Shown here piece after piece: positions 1-8,413 of a DNA stretch of 64,000 nucleotides (position 1 is its first letter; each line of letters opens with the position of its first letter). Location: contig JABDHL010000004.1 in assembly GCA_012972825.1 (NCBI GenBank), forward strand, positions 1 to 64,000, given 5' to 3'. The stretch comes from Chlorobiaceae bacterium. Lineage in GTDB: Bacteria > Bacteroidota > Chlorobiia > Chlorobiales > Chlorobiaceae. A program made the position numbers and the translations under genes. The notes beneath the pieces were generated by a model that searched no databases, was not told where the DNA came from, and was given only the letters and a program-made list of their open reading frames with translations.

Positions 1-115
1 TGCATTACAAATGGTAATTTCCCGTTACCCATTTTAATATAACACTTTAACCGTGAATATGGAGGCTTTTTTTATGGCAGATCGATCAACTTAGGTAATA
101 AATATAAAATAGGTT

Positions 116-1138
116 ATGAGTAACTCGAATGTTGGCTGTCGAGTAGCGGTGTTTGGTGCTACCGGCCTGGTGGGACGCACCATGCTCAAGGTTCTGGAAG
201 AGAGAAATTTTCCTGTAAGCGACATCGTTCCGCTTGCTTCACAGAGAAGTGCCGGTCAGGTTGTTCGGTTCAAAGGGAGGGAGTTTATAATACAGGTTCC
301 ATCAAAAGAGGCGTTTCAGGGTGTCGATATAGCGCTTTTTTCGGCAGGTGCTGCTGCGAGTAGAGAGTGGGCTGCGATTGCCGCAGCTGAAGGTGCTGTT
401 GTTATTGATAATTCGTCTGCATTTCGCATGGATCCTGATGTGCCTCTTGTTGTGCCGGAGGTTAATCCAGGAGATATTTTTAAAGAAGATGGTACGCCTG
501 AACCCATTATTGCCAATCCAAACTGTTCAACCATTCAGATGGTCGTGGTTCTCCAACCTCTTCATGACAGCTACGGTGTGAAGAGAGTCGTGGTGTCGAC
601 TTATCAGTCGGTTACCGGAAAAGGAAAGGTTGGACGCGATGCCCTTGAAAGCGAGCTTGCCGGTGAGAAGCAGGATGAGTTTACCCATTTTCACCAGATT
701 GCCTTCAACGCCGTGCCGCAGATCGATGTGTTCACAGAGAACGGCTATACCAAGGAAGAGATGAAGATGGTGAATGAAACCCGAAAGATCATGGGTGATG
801 ATTCCTTAAGCATCTCGCCAACGACAGTTCGCATTCCTGTCTATGGAGGGCATGGAGAGTCCCTTAACATAGAACTTGAGCGCGATTTTGATATCGACGC
901 AGTGCGTGAGCTTCTCAGTCGGTCACCAGGGATTATCCTTCAGGATGACCCTTCGGCACGGATTTATCCCATGCCGTTGACCTCTTATGAGCGTGACGAG
1001 GTTTTTGCAGGAAGGATTCGTCGTGATTACTGGCATCCCCGGACATTGAACATGTGGATTGTTGCAGATAATCTGAGAAAAGGTGCTGCGACCAATGCTG
1101 TTCAGATTGCCGAGGTTGTCAACGCGAAAAGGTCGTAG
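116..1138 (+). CDS. asd: Aspartate-semialdehyde dehydrogenase
   Basis: NADPH-dependent reduction of aspartyl phosphate to aspartate semialdehyde, in the cytoplasm, feeding lysine/diaminopimelate, threonine and methionine synthesis. The 340-residue product has the full family length. It starts with a Rossmann NADP motif, GATGLVG at residues 14-20, and has the catalytic cysteine in NPNCST near residue 137. The C-terminal half carries the substrate-binding segment with IPVYGGHGESLN. The start is the first in-frame ATG and has only a weak upstream Shine-Dalgarno (AGGT). The gene appears monocistronic. Identification is secure from the motifs and length. Confidence 0.96.
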   Translation: MSNSNVGCRVAVFGATGLVGRTMLKVLEERNFPVSDIVPLASQRSAGQVVRFKGREFIIQVPSKEAFQGVDIALFSAGAAASREWAAIAAAEGAVVIDNSSAFRMDPDVPLVVPEVNPGDIFKEDGTPEPIIANPNCSTIQMVVVLQPLHDSYGVKRVVVSTYQSVTGKGKVGRDALESELAGEKQDEFTHFHQIAFNAVPQIDVFTENGYTKEEMKMVNETRKIMGDDSLSISPTTVRIPVYGGHGESLNIELERDFDIDAVRELLSRSPGIILQDDPSARIYPMPLTSYERDEVFAGRIRRDYWHPRTLNMWIVADNLRKGAATNAVQIAEVVNAKRS

Positions 1139-1190
1139 CTCGCAAAAGCCAGCTGGAAGGATCGCCAAATTATTTTGATGGGATAGCATG

Positions 1191-1448
1191 ATGCCTTAAA
1201 TTAGCCGCTTTCTTGGAATAATTATACGGATGTATATTCGGGAACATACCCCACCACATTTCCATGCTGAATATGGTGAATATGAAATAACTGTGGATAT
1301 TGAAACAGGGGTAGTTTACGGCAGGTTTCCAAGAAGAGCCTTGAGTGCTGTGCTTGATTGGTATGCCCTTCATCAGCATGAACTGATGGCTAATTGGGAA
1401 GCAGCAATGAATAGAAAGCCATTATCGAAAATTCACCCATTGGAGTAA
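1191..1448 (+). pseudogene. DUF4160 family protein with nonsense codon 3
   Basis: The open frame from the ATG at 1230 encodes 72 residues with the DUF4160 core MYIREHTPPHFHAEY. Members of this family normally begin with MP-x-ISRFxGI about 13 residues earlier. That N-terminus is present here in the same frame from the ATG at 1191, reading M-P-stop-ISRFLGIIIR, with TAA at 1197-1199. A single substitution at codon 3 therefore separates the native start from the body. Translation could restart at 1230, but that site has no clear ribosome binding site and loses the first conserved strand. The gene sits 3 bp upstream of a DUF2442 gene, its usual partner, whose function is unknown. I call it a probable recent pseudogene. 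Confidence 0.8.
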
Positions 1449-1451
1449 TAT

Positions 1452-1709
1452 ATGTTTACGCACGTTACACAAGCCAGATATTGCGGTGATTACAAAGTCT
1501 GGGTTTCATTCAATGATGGAGCGGAAGGCGAGATTGATTTATCTTCTGAGTTATATGGTGAAATATTTGAACCACTCAAAGATAAGGAGTTTTTCAGCTC
1601 TTTCAGATTGGAAGGTCACACCTTGTCCTGGAGCAATGGGGCTGATTTTGCTCCTGAGTTTCTCAGAGAGCAAATCGTCTGTTCTGCTGTTTCAGCGGCA
1701 TTCAGATGA
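1452..1709 (+). CDS. DUF2442 domain protein
   Basis: Small 85-residue protein with the DUF2442 pattern: an N-terminal strand (ARYCGDYKVWVSFNDGAEGEIDL), a central GEIFEPLKDKEFFSSFRL segment and the typical end SWSNGADFAPEFLRE. It starts 3 bp after the DUF4160 stop, so the two are probably cotranscribed. DUF4160/DUF2442 pairs are common in bacteria and are sometimes proposed to act like toxin-antitoxin modules, but that is not established. This gene looks intact although its partner is broken. Confidence 0.85.
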   Translation: MFTHVTQARYCGDYKVWVSFNDGAEGEIDLSSELYGEIFEPLKDKEFFSSFRLEGHTLSWSNGADFAPEFLREQIVCSAVSAAFR

Positions 1710-1762
1710 AACAATGCCGTGGATGATGATCGATTCTAAAAATCGGGTTTCACTATTCTTCT

Positions 1763-1797
1763 GCCATAGCTATCAGTTCAGCGCTGATGGCTATGGC
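1763..1797. repeat. Palindromic element, copy A
   Basis: Near-perfect 14-bp inverted repeat (GCCATAGCTATCAG / CTGATGGCTATGGC) around a 7-nt loop, with one mismatch that would form G-U in RNA. It lies in the gap between two convergent genes, downstream of the DUF2442 gene. It has no immediate U-tract, so it is not a classical terminator. It shares the core CTGATGGC and the 7-nt loop length with the palindrome at 1898-1936. Confidence 0.7.
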
Positions 1798-1871
1798 AAA
1801 TGAATTAGTTGTTTTCTTTTCTATTTCGGAGTTGTTTTGTCATAGTGTTCAGATTTCCGGAATTCTCAACT

Positions 1872-2753
1872 CTAAAAACTTATAGTGCCCTCATTTTCCG
1901 TAAGAGCCATCAGTGCGGTGCTGATGGCTCTTACGGCCGAAGCTGAAGATATGGAAAAGTTGTGCGGGTTACTGATAAATATCGTTGGTGGCATACCGAG
2001 TGTTTTCAGAACAGTTGAGGTTTCTCTTCCGATCCGTGCCAACATAATTTTATCGGCCATTGCGCCGGTAACCTGCACGCCTGTTTCCCGACAGACAGGG
2101 TTGTCTACAAGTTCCTTTATGGTGAAATATTCCCTCTCTTCCCTGTTTTTAACACGATGGAACGAAAATTTTTCAATGAGCCCATTGCTTGCTATTGTCA
2201 GGAGTACATAGTTGTTTTCAAGCTCAATGATGACTTGCCGTTCTCCGGTGAGCTTCGAAAGATAAAGCAAAGGCAGTTGTGGAGATCCGAAGAATACTAT
2301 CCGATGATTGACTGAAAAGTGCTCAGAAACTGTTCCGAAGTGTTCGTCGGGATAGAAAAGCAGGAGGTGTTTTTTATGAGACCCGCTGCTGATATTGTCA
2401 CGGTAAACGGTATGGTCGCACCTGAACTTTTCGGGTTTGGTTAAAAAGTATCCGGCTTCAATTCTGCAATACTTTTCACAATCATCATTGCTCGCATCGG
2501 CAGGAAAGTATGCCGGGAGGGGTAAGTAGGTTTCCGGTTCGATACAGAGCGCAAGATCATCATTATGCCACTCTTTAAGGTGACGCTCAAGTTTGTTCAG
2601 GATACGCTTCCCTTTGCCCGCAGCAAGGTCGCCGAGGCCTGATGGAAGGGTTTTACAGGTGCTCAGGATGTATCCGGTGCTTCCAGATGTTTTAAGCCGG
2701 ATAACAGTGCATTCTGTTGCGTTGATGGAGCATGCTATCTGGCTTTTACTCAT
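1872..2753 (-). CDS. Hypothetical protein coupled to ComEA-like gene
   Basis: 293-residue protein that I do not recognise with confidence. Residues 1-60 look like alternating strands. It has no signal peptide and no transmembrane segment. The pattern has a faint resemblance to actin-fold PilM/DUF3822-like proteins, but no diagnostic phosphate loop is visible. Its ATG overlaps the stop codon of the upstream helix-hairpin-helix gene by one base (TAATG), so the two are translationally coupled. The last 20 or so residues are encoded by a perfect palindrome at 1898-1936 and may be an extension created by that element. Confidence 0.6.
   Translation of the reverse strand: MSKSQIACSINATECTVIRLKTSGSTGYILSTCKTLPSGLGDLAAGKGKRILNKLERHLKEWHNDDLALCIEPETYLPLPAYFPADASNDDCEKYCRIEAGYFLTKPEKFRCDHTVYRDNISSGSHKKHLLLFYPDEHFGTVSEHFSVNHRIVFFGSPQLPLLYLSKLTGERQVIIELENNYVLLTIASNGLIEKFSFHRVKNREEREYFTIKELVDNPVCRETGVQVTGAMADKIMLARIGRETSTVLKTLGMPPTIFISNPHNFSISSASAVRAISTALMALTENEGTISF
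1898..1936. repeat. Palindromic element, copy B, inside 3' end of a CDS
   Basis: Perfect 16-bp inverted repeat (CCGTAAGAGCCATCAG / CTGATGGCTCTTACGG) around a 7-nt loop. It is related to the element at 1763-1797 by its core and loop length. It falls within the last codons of the minus-strand hypothetical gene, where it encodes most of the C-terminal tail (AVRAISTALMALTE). Confidence 0.75.
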
Positions 2754-3268
2754 TACTCCAGGGTGAAATGTTGTTTTAGGACTTCAAGCTTTTTGTTGCT
2801 TATTCCTTTGACTTCAAGAAAGTCCTGAAATTGTTCAACTTTGCCGCCTTTTTCTGTTCTGAAGGTAATCAGTCGTTGAGCCATGACCGGTCCGATTCCT
2901 TGAATTTTCTGTAACTGCAGATTACTGGCTTTATTAAAAGAGATTGTTCCGGCAAATACTTTTTTTCCCGATGAGGGGGGTTTCGATTTCTTTTCAACCG
3001 CCTTCACCTTTTCTTCAGCTGCAACCTCCTTCGAGACATCTTCTTTGAGAGTTGTCTGTTCTAAGGTGGCAAGCTGGATAAGACTGTCGACTTCCGCATC
3101 CCGATAACGCGCGTTTTCGACTTTTTTGACAAGGAGGTCTGCGTTTTCAAGCGAATTGATATTTTTCATAATAACACCAAGCATCAGAAATCCAAGAAGA
3201 ATTGAAACCATATATATTTCAGCTTTGGTGAGACTGAGTCTGATGGCCAGTTTTTCAAGGAAATTCAT
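2753..3268 (-). CDS. ComEA-like helix-hairpin-helix protein
   Basis: About 171 residues with one N-terminal membrane segment (IYMVSILLGFLMLGVIM), a Lys/Glu-rich linker and a C-terminal double helix-hairpin-helix DNA-binding domain (NLQLQKIQGIGPVMAQRLI ... FLEVKGISNKKLEVL). This is the layout of ComEA, the DNA receptor of natural transformation, although similar single-pass proteins exist without competence. I chose the ATG at 3268. The longer frame begins with GTG at 3331 and would overlap alr by 40 bp. It lies directly downstream of alr on the same strand and is coupled to the next gene. Confidence 0.75.
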   Translation of the reverse strand: MNFLEKLAIRLSLTKAEIYMVSILLGFLMLGVIMKNINSLENADLLVKKVENARYRDAEVDSLIQLATLEQTTLKEDVSKEVAAEEKVKAVEKKSKPPSSGKKVFAGTISFNKASNLQLQKIQGIGPVMAQRLITFRTEKGGKVEQFQDFLEVKGISNKKLEVLKQHFTLE

Positions 3269-3291
3269 AACGTTCAGGATTAACTCTCTTT

Positions 3292-4443
3292 CTACACAAA
3301 AACACGCTTTACCCTGGAAGAAACCGAACACAGCGTTTCGTAGCTGATGGTGCCGGCAATCTCGGCAAGTTCTTCAGCTGAAGGCCCCTCCCATCCAAAA
3401 AGAATAGCTTTATCTCCTGTTTTTACGTCGTGTTGTGTACCGAGGTCAACCATGATCTGATCCATCGTGACTGTACCGACCTGCTGGTAAGTTTTACCGT
3501 TGATCATGATGGTTGAACGATTAGACAGTGCACGAAAATATCCGTCGGCATACCCGGCGGCAATGGTTGCAATATGCCGTGGCCCCGGTGCAGTCCATGT
3601 TCTGTTATAGCTGACCGTTGTTCCTGCAGCAACTGTCTTTATAAAAATAACTTTAGCTTCAAACTGCATGACCGGTTGTACATCGAGGCGGCAAAGTGTG
3701 TTCTTTGCCGGATGATAACCATAGAGCAGAATGCCGGGTCGCACCATATCAAGCCATGAGTCCTGCAGTGAGAGAATTGCACCACTGTTTGCAGCGTGTT
3801 TCAAGACCCTGCAGCTGACTGAGTGCTCGTATTCTGCTGTAAGTGTTTTAAATACTCCAAGCTGCTTTTCTGTGAAGCCGTCTGTTGATGTGCTGTCGGC
3901 AAAGTGGGTATAGATACCCTTAAGCTCAAGGTATGGTGACTGGTCGATCTCTCTGAACATCTCCATAGCTGTTGAAGGGGCAATCCCGAGTCGTCCCATA
4001 CCAGTGTCGACTTTTACCTGAACGGAAAGTGTTTTGTTATGGCTGGCAGCAATATCCCTTGCAATCTGAAGGGTACCGGTATCGCAGAGTGTCATGTCGA
4101 TGCCGTATTTCAGGAAAAATTCAATATGAGAGGGTAGCGGTGAAGAAAAAGCCAGAATCCTTGCAGTTTTTTTCAGTGCACCGCCGGTTTTAAGTTCAAT
4201 GGCTTCATGGATGTTAGCTACGCCAAAATCTTCGATGCCCGATGCTTCAAGCGTTTCAGCAACTCTGTGGACATTATGGCCATAAGCATTTGCTTTTACA
4301 ATGCCCATGATACGTGTCTTTCCATCTATTCTTTCACGGATAAGGCGTGTATTCCTGGTAAGGTGTCCAAGAGAAACAAGGGCTTGTGTCATGGTTTCGA
4401 CAGGCATTTTTCCCGCAGAAACGCACGGTTTTGGATTGTCCAT
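3292..4443 (-). CDS. alr: Alanine racemase
   Basis: PLP-dependent interconversion of L- and D-alanine for peptidoglycan synthesis. The PLP lysine is K50 in VKANAYGH. The C-terminal beta domain contains the substrate-facing segment AGYADGYFR, and GTVTMDQIMVDL follows as expected for the family. The length of 383 residues is standard. The downstream ComEA-like gene starts 23 bp after its stop if the ATG at 3268 is used. The upstream gap to 4648 is a divergent intergenic region shared with the CBS-like gene. Confidence 0.95.
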   Translation of the reverse strand: MDNPKPCVSAGKMPVETMTQALVSLGHLTRNTRLIRERIDGKTRIMGIVKANAYGHNVHRVAETLEASGIEDFGVANIHEAIELKTGGALKKTARILAFSSPLPSHIEFFLKYGIDMTLCDTGTLQIARDIAASHNKTLSVQVKVDTGMGRLGIAPSTAMEMFREIDQSPYLELKGIYTHFADSTSTDGFTEKQLGVFKTLTAEYEHSVSCRVLKHAANSGAILSLQDSWLDMVRPGILLYGYHPAKNTLCRLDVQPVMQFEAKVIFIKTVAAGTTVSYNRTWTAPGPRHIATIAAGYADGYFRALSNRSTIMINGKTYQQVGTVTMDQIMVDLGTQHDVKTGDKAILFGWEGPSAEELAEIAGTISYETLCSVSSRVKRVFV

Positions 4444-4647
4444 AAAGCGCTTGCTGTTTTTTTTGGTTACAGGGATATGTTTCCCTGGTTCCGGAACTTT
4501 CTGTAAAAAAACATATTTTGTTCCTGATTATCAAACATTGAATAGTCGCTTATTCCGCCTCAATCGCGAATTGAACAATTAATGTATATTTTCCTTGAGA
4601 GTTATCAGGGCTCGTTGTCACTTTAAACCACCTTTCAGCTATTATCT

Positions 4648-6021
4648 ATGTCGAACCACGATATATTCGGGCTTGCAGCAGAAACACCGCTGGTTCTTAT
4701 CAAACAGATGGCCCGCAACATTCCGCCCAGGATTATGGCCAAGCTCGAGTACCTCAACCCGGCTTGCTCGCACTATTACCGTGTGGCATCCGCCCTCATT
4801 ACCGATGCTGAAGAGCGCCAGCAGATTCATCCGGGTATGACCCTTGTTGACTGGACCTTCGGAAACAGTGGGATCGCTCTGTCCATGGCAGGCGTAAGAC
4901 GAGGGTACAAGCTGCTTCTTGCTGCACCTGATAAAATATCGAGGGAGAAGCAGGATGTGCTCAGGTCTATTGGAGCGGAACTGGTTATTACTTCATCAGA
5001 TGCTTTGCCTGGAGAGCCGCGCAGTTGCATGAATGTTGCTGAAAGCCTTGTTAAAAGTATACCCAATGCATTTTATGCGGGCATGTATGATAACCCGGTC
5101 AGTGTAAAGGTTCACAGTGAAGTTACCGGCAGCGAAATTTTTCACCAGACGGATGGTAAGGTCACCCATGTTTTTGTCCCGCTGGTTTCAGGTGCGATGG
5201 CTTCCGGTCTTGGCCGTTTTCTGAAAGAGATAAATCCCGACATCAGTATTATCGGCGTTGAGTCACAGGGTTCGATATACACAGCTCTTTTGGACAATGG
5301 AAAGCCGGGCAGCCCGGTGTTTACAGAACTTGAAGAAATAGGTTCATTGCAGCAATCGGCTTTCTGGGATCCATCAGTTATCGATGATGTTATACAGGTA
5401 AGCGATTATGACGCGTTTAATTGTGGAAGAGAACTCTTGCGGGCAGAAGCTGTTTTTGCCGGTGGAGCTTCCGGCGCGGTTATGTCTGCAGCGCTCCAGG
5501 CTGGCAAAGAATATCGTGAGGACGATTGTGTTGTCGTTATGATGAATGATTTTGGGGGCTATTATCTGAGTAAAATGTACAGTGATGAATGGATGCGGAA
5601 ACGGGGCTTTTACCGAAAAGCTAAGTCAGCTCTTGAGCAGATTACTGCTGAGGATATTCTGCAGTTGAAAGTACGCAGGGATCTGATTTTTGCATATCCC
5701 GAAAATACCCTTGCTGAAGTGTTTGAAATGATGAAGCAGAACGATGTTTCCCAGCTTCCTATTGTTTCATATAACGCACCGATCGGCAGTATCAGTGAAA
5801 ATAAAATTCTTTCCATTCTTATTGAAAACGATGAGGCGATGAACTCAAAGGTTGTTGGGTTCATGGAGCAGCCCTTTTCGGTTTGCCAACCGGAGGCTAC
5901 AATTTCCGAATTATCCGACAAGTTGCAGCAAAGTGCATCAGGAGTGTTGATAAGCCTTTCCGATGGAAGGCTTCAACTCCTTACTAAATCGGATCTTATT
6001 GATGCGTTGACCCATAAGTAA
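4648..6021 (+). CDS. Cystathionine beta-synthase-like protein lacking the PLP lysine, with tandem CBS domains
   Basis: 457 residues arranged like cystathionine beta-synthase: a fold-type II PLP domain (about 1-320) and a C-terminal pair of CBS regulatory domains (about 335-457). The framework is conserved, including the tail segment YLSKMYSDEWM. The signature sites are altered. Where the family has NPxxSVKDR, with the Schiff-base lysine, this protein has NPACSHYYR, so Tyr43 replaces lysine. The asparagine loop SGNTG is FGNSG, and the glycine-rich phosphate loop GTGGT is replaced by SGAMAS. It is probably not a PLP enzyme, or binds the cofactor unusually. A regulatory or ligand-sensing role through the CBS pair is my inference. 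It is transcribed alone, divergently from alr. Confidence 0.8.
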   Translation: MSNHDIFGLAAETPLVLIKQMARNIPPRIMAKLEYLNPACSHYYRVASALITDAEERQQIHPGMTLVDWTFGNSGIALSMAGVRRGYKLLLAAPDKISREKQDVLRSIGAELVITSSDALPGEPRSCMNVAESLVKSIPNAFYAGMYDNPVSVKVHSEVTGSEIFHQTDGKVTHVFVPLVSGAMASGLGRFLKEINPDISIIGVESQGSIYTALLDNGKPGSPVFTELEEIGSLQQSAFWDPSVIDDVIQVSDYDAFNCGRELLRAEAVFAGGASGAVMSAALQAGKEYREDDCVVVMMNDFGGYYLSKMYSDEWMRKRGFYRKAKSALEQITAEDILQLKVRRDLIFAYPENTLAEVFEMMKQNDVSQLPIVSYNAPIGSISENKILSILIENDEAMNSKVVGFMEQPFSVCQPEATISELSDKLQQSASGVLISLSDGRLQLLTKSDLIDALTHK

Positions 6022-6170
6022 GGTGGTGAAATAATCTGGTTGCTTTTTTGATGGGATTTACTTAACTAAACACCTTCGAACATTCCGCTTTTTTTTTAGG
6101 TCTGATGCACTATATTGCGCAATGAAGCTGGAAAAAATGTCAGGCAAGTTACTTCCTGACCTTTACAGTC

Positions 6171-6791
6171 ATGGATAAAACAGAGAAGATCCCGACGATT
6201 GATGAGCGGGTTAACCACCAGCAATATGATATGAAGGTAGAGTCCAGAAAAAGGCAGTTCATTTTAGAGGGTAAGATCAAGGCTTGCTTTTGTGAAGGTT
6301 GCGGTCAGATCACCGACAAGATGTTTGTTGGAGAATGGATTCCGAGTGATAAACCGAAGGACGATGATTTTCTGACGGCAGTTCCGGTTAAAAAGCATAA
6401 AGATGGGAAGAATGGTGTAAGTGATGTGCCGCCTGCAGCGGAAAACCAGTATTGGATTCGCTGTTCGCAGTGCAATCAGGTTTTCTTGCTTAAGGAGTGG
6501 CAGATACAGATTGACAGGGAAGTCAGCCCTGAAGAGTTGAAGGCCGAAGATTGTCAGGTATACTCGCCACATGGTATCTACGCTAAAGGGGATGCCCTCT
6601 TTCATAAGGCGCTTGGTGAAGTTGGAGTGGTCAGGGAAAAACAGGCGACTGGCAGTGGAGCTTTCGTTATTATTGTGGAATTTTGCAAAAGTGGCAGAAA
6701 ACAGCTTCTCGAAAATGTGCAGCTGAATTCTTCGAAAGAAAAAAATTCGGAGAGCCTTACTGATATTATTAAATTAAAACTAAGACGTTGA
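6171..6791 (+). CDS. Hypothetical zinc-ribbon protein
   Basis: 206 residues, not recognised as a named family. Two CxxC pairs, CEGC near residue 43 and CSQC near residue 102, could form one split zinc ribbon around a Lys/Asp-rich linker. The C-terminal part (YSPHGIYAKGDALFHKALGEVGVV) resembles an SH3-like, CarD-type beta barrel, which suggests nucleic-acid or polymerase binding, but this is weak. The gene ends 24 bp before rpsU and is probably cotranscribed with it. Confidence 0.65.
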   Translation: MDKTEKIPTIDERVNHQQYDMKVESRKRQFILEGKIKACFCEGCGQITDKMFVGEWIPSDKPKDDDFLTAVPVKKHKDGKNGVSDVPPAAENQYWIRCSQCNQVFLLKEWQIQIDREVSPEELKAEDCQVYSPHGIYAKGDALFHKALGEVGVVREKQATGSGAFVIIVEFCKSGRKQLLENVQLNSSKEKNSESLTDIIKLKLRR

Positions 6792-6815
6792 TCTTTTAAA
6801 AGGGGGTGAATCAGA

Positions 6816-7013
6816 TTGGTTAGTGTGCAGGTAAATGATAATGAATCGATCGATAAAATGCTGAAGCGCTTCAAGAAAAAATATGAGCGGGCAGGAGTTT
6901 TAAAGGAGTTTCGTGCAAACGCATACTTTGTTAAACCTTCGATTGATGGTCGTTTAAAGCGTTCGAGAAGCAGGCGTAGAGCCCAGAGGGCAAATGAAGA
7001 ACGTAATTCATGA
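6816..7013 (+). CDS. rpsU: 30S ribosomal protein S21
   Basis: 65-residue basic protein of the small ribosomal subunit. The order of segments is typical of S21: [26 protein letters not shown], then a central KPSIDGR and the Arg-rich tail [10 protein letters not shown]. The start codon is TTG at 6816, supported by a strong Shine-Dalgarno AGGGGGTGA six bases upstream. No ATG is available in frame before the conserved region. A rho-independent terminator follows at 7041-7071. Confidence 0.95.
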   Translation: MVSVQVNDNESIDKMLKRFKKKYERAGVLKEFRANAYFVKPSIDGRLKRSRSRRRAQRANEERNS

Positions 7014-7040
7014 TTATTCTTATGGGAACAGTTATGCAGG

Positions 7041-7071
7041 GCAGCTCCTTTACGGGAGTTGCTTTTTTTTT
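7041..7071 (+). terminator. Rho-independent terminator of rpsU
   Basis: 8-bp stem GCAGCTCC / GGAGTTGC (one G-U pair) with a short loop, followed by nine T residues. It ends the rpsU unit just upstream of aroA. Confidence 0.9.
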
Positions 7072-7093
7072 GTAAACACCAATCTATTGGCTC

Positions 7094-8398
7094 ATGAGAG
7101 TGTTCAAAGGTGAAGTTACAGCATTGCCGCCAGACAAATCGATTTCCCATCGTGCAGCACTTATTGGTGCGTTGTCGGAAGGTACAACGGAGATTTCGAA
7201 TTTTTCCGGAGGATTTGATAATCAATCAACCCTCAGTGTGTTGAAGGCTGCCGGAATTGCGATTCGGCATCTTGAGGAGACTGGAGCAAACGATCGTCGT
7301 ATTCGGAAAGTCGTTATAGAATCAAAAGGATTATGGAGTTTTCATGCGCCTTCTGCTCCGCTGATGTGCAACAATTCAGGGAGCACCATGCGGATGTTTG
7401 CCGGTATTCTCGCAGCCCAGCCATTTGCAAGTGAGCTGACAGGTGACAGTTCGCTGATGAAGCGGCCAATGAAAAGGGTTGCTGACCCACTGCGCATGAT
7501 GGGTGCCGCTATTGAGCTATCAGCATCAGGTACCGCACCGATCATGATCAATGGCTCTAAAGATCTTAAGCCCATCGAGTACCGGCTTCCTGTCCCTTCA
7601 GCGCAAGTGAAGTCACTTGTGGCCTTTGCCGCTCTTCATGCCGATGGCGAAACCAGGATTATCGAAACTGTGCGTTCGCGCGACCATACTGAAGTGATGC
7701 TCGGTTTTGAGACGTTGGAGCATGAGGGTGAACGGGTTATTGTGGTAACCGGCAGAAAATGTATTGCAGCAAAACCGTTCTACATTCCAGCCGACCCTTC
7801 TGCAGCATGTTTTATCGTTGCACTTGGTCTGCTTGCCCGCGGTTCTGAAATTTTGATCAGGGATGTCTGTCTTAACCCTACAAGAGCTGCATTTCTTGAT
7901 ATTCTTCTGGATGCCGGAGCTGATATATCAATTGAAAACAAGAGAGTGATTGGAGGTGAATCTATTGGAGATATTCTTGTTCGCAGCAATGCGGGGCTTG
8001 AACCTCTTTTGATCAGCGACTCTCAACTGGTTGCATTTATCATTGATGAAATCCCCATGCTTGCGGTGCTCTCTGCTTTTGCATCCGGCCAGTTTGAACT
8101 CCATAACGCAGCCGAGCTGAGAACCAAGGAGAGTGATCGGATTGATGCTCTTGTGGTCAATCTTCAGCGCCTTGGTTTTGATTGCGAGCAGTATCCAGAT
8201 GGCTTCATTGTCAAGGGTCGTATGGTAACACCTTCAAGAACAGTTGTGATCGACAGTTTTGATGATCACAGGATTGCCATGAGCTTTGCCATTGCCGGCA
8301 AGGCTACAGGGACACCCCTTGATATTACTGATATCAACGTTGTCGGTGTGTCGTTTCCGAATTTTTTTGAAATTATTGAAAGTCTTGAAGTCCGATAG
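7094..8398 (+). CDS. aroA: 3-phosphoshikimate 1-carboxyvinyltransferase (EPSP synthase)
   Basis: Sixth step of the shikimate pathway, joining phosphoenolpyruvate to shikimate-3-phosphate. The 434-residue protein has both inside-out barrel domains. Visible motifs are PDKSISHRA with K15, NNSGSTMR near residues 93-100, LRTKESDR near residue 340 and a C-terminal [12 protein letters not shown]. It starts 22 bp after the rpsU terminator, and so probably has its own promoter or relies on readthrough. It converges with the alpha/beta hydrolase gene, 15 bp away. Confidence 0.95.
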   Translation: MRVFKGEVTALPPDKSISHRAALIGALSEGTTEISNFSGGFDNQSTLSVLKAAGIAIRHLEETGANDRRIRKVVIESKGLWSFHAPSAPLMCNNSGSTMRMFAGILAAQPFASELTGDSSLMKRPMKRVADPLRMMGAAIELSASGTAPIMINGSKDLKPIEYRLPVPSAQVKSLVAFAALHADGETRIIETVRSRDHTEVMLGFETLEHEGERVIVVTGRKCIAAKPFYIPADPSAACFIVALGLLARGSEILIRDVCLNPTRAAFLDILLDAGADISIENKRVIGGESIGDILVRSNAGLEPLLISDSQLVAFIIDEIPMLAVLSAFASGQFELHNAAELRTKESDRIDALVVNLQRLGFDCEQYPDGFIVKGRMVTPSRTVVIDSFDDHRIAMSFAIAGKATGTPLDITDINVVGVSFPNFFEIIESLEVR

Positions 8399-8413
8399 TT
8401 GTGTTGCTGAACG

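Noticed and set aside
6602-7225. 207-codon minus-strand frame over rpsU
   Set aside because: Overlaps rpsU, its terminator and aroA on the other strand.
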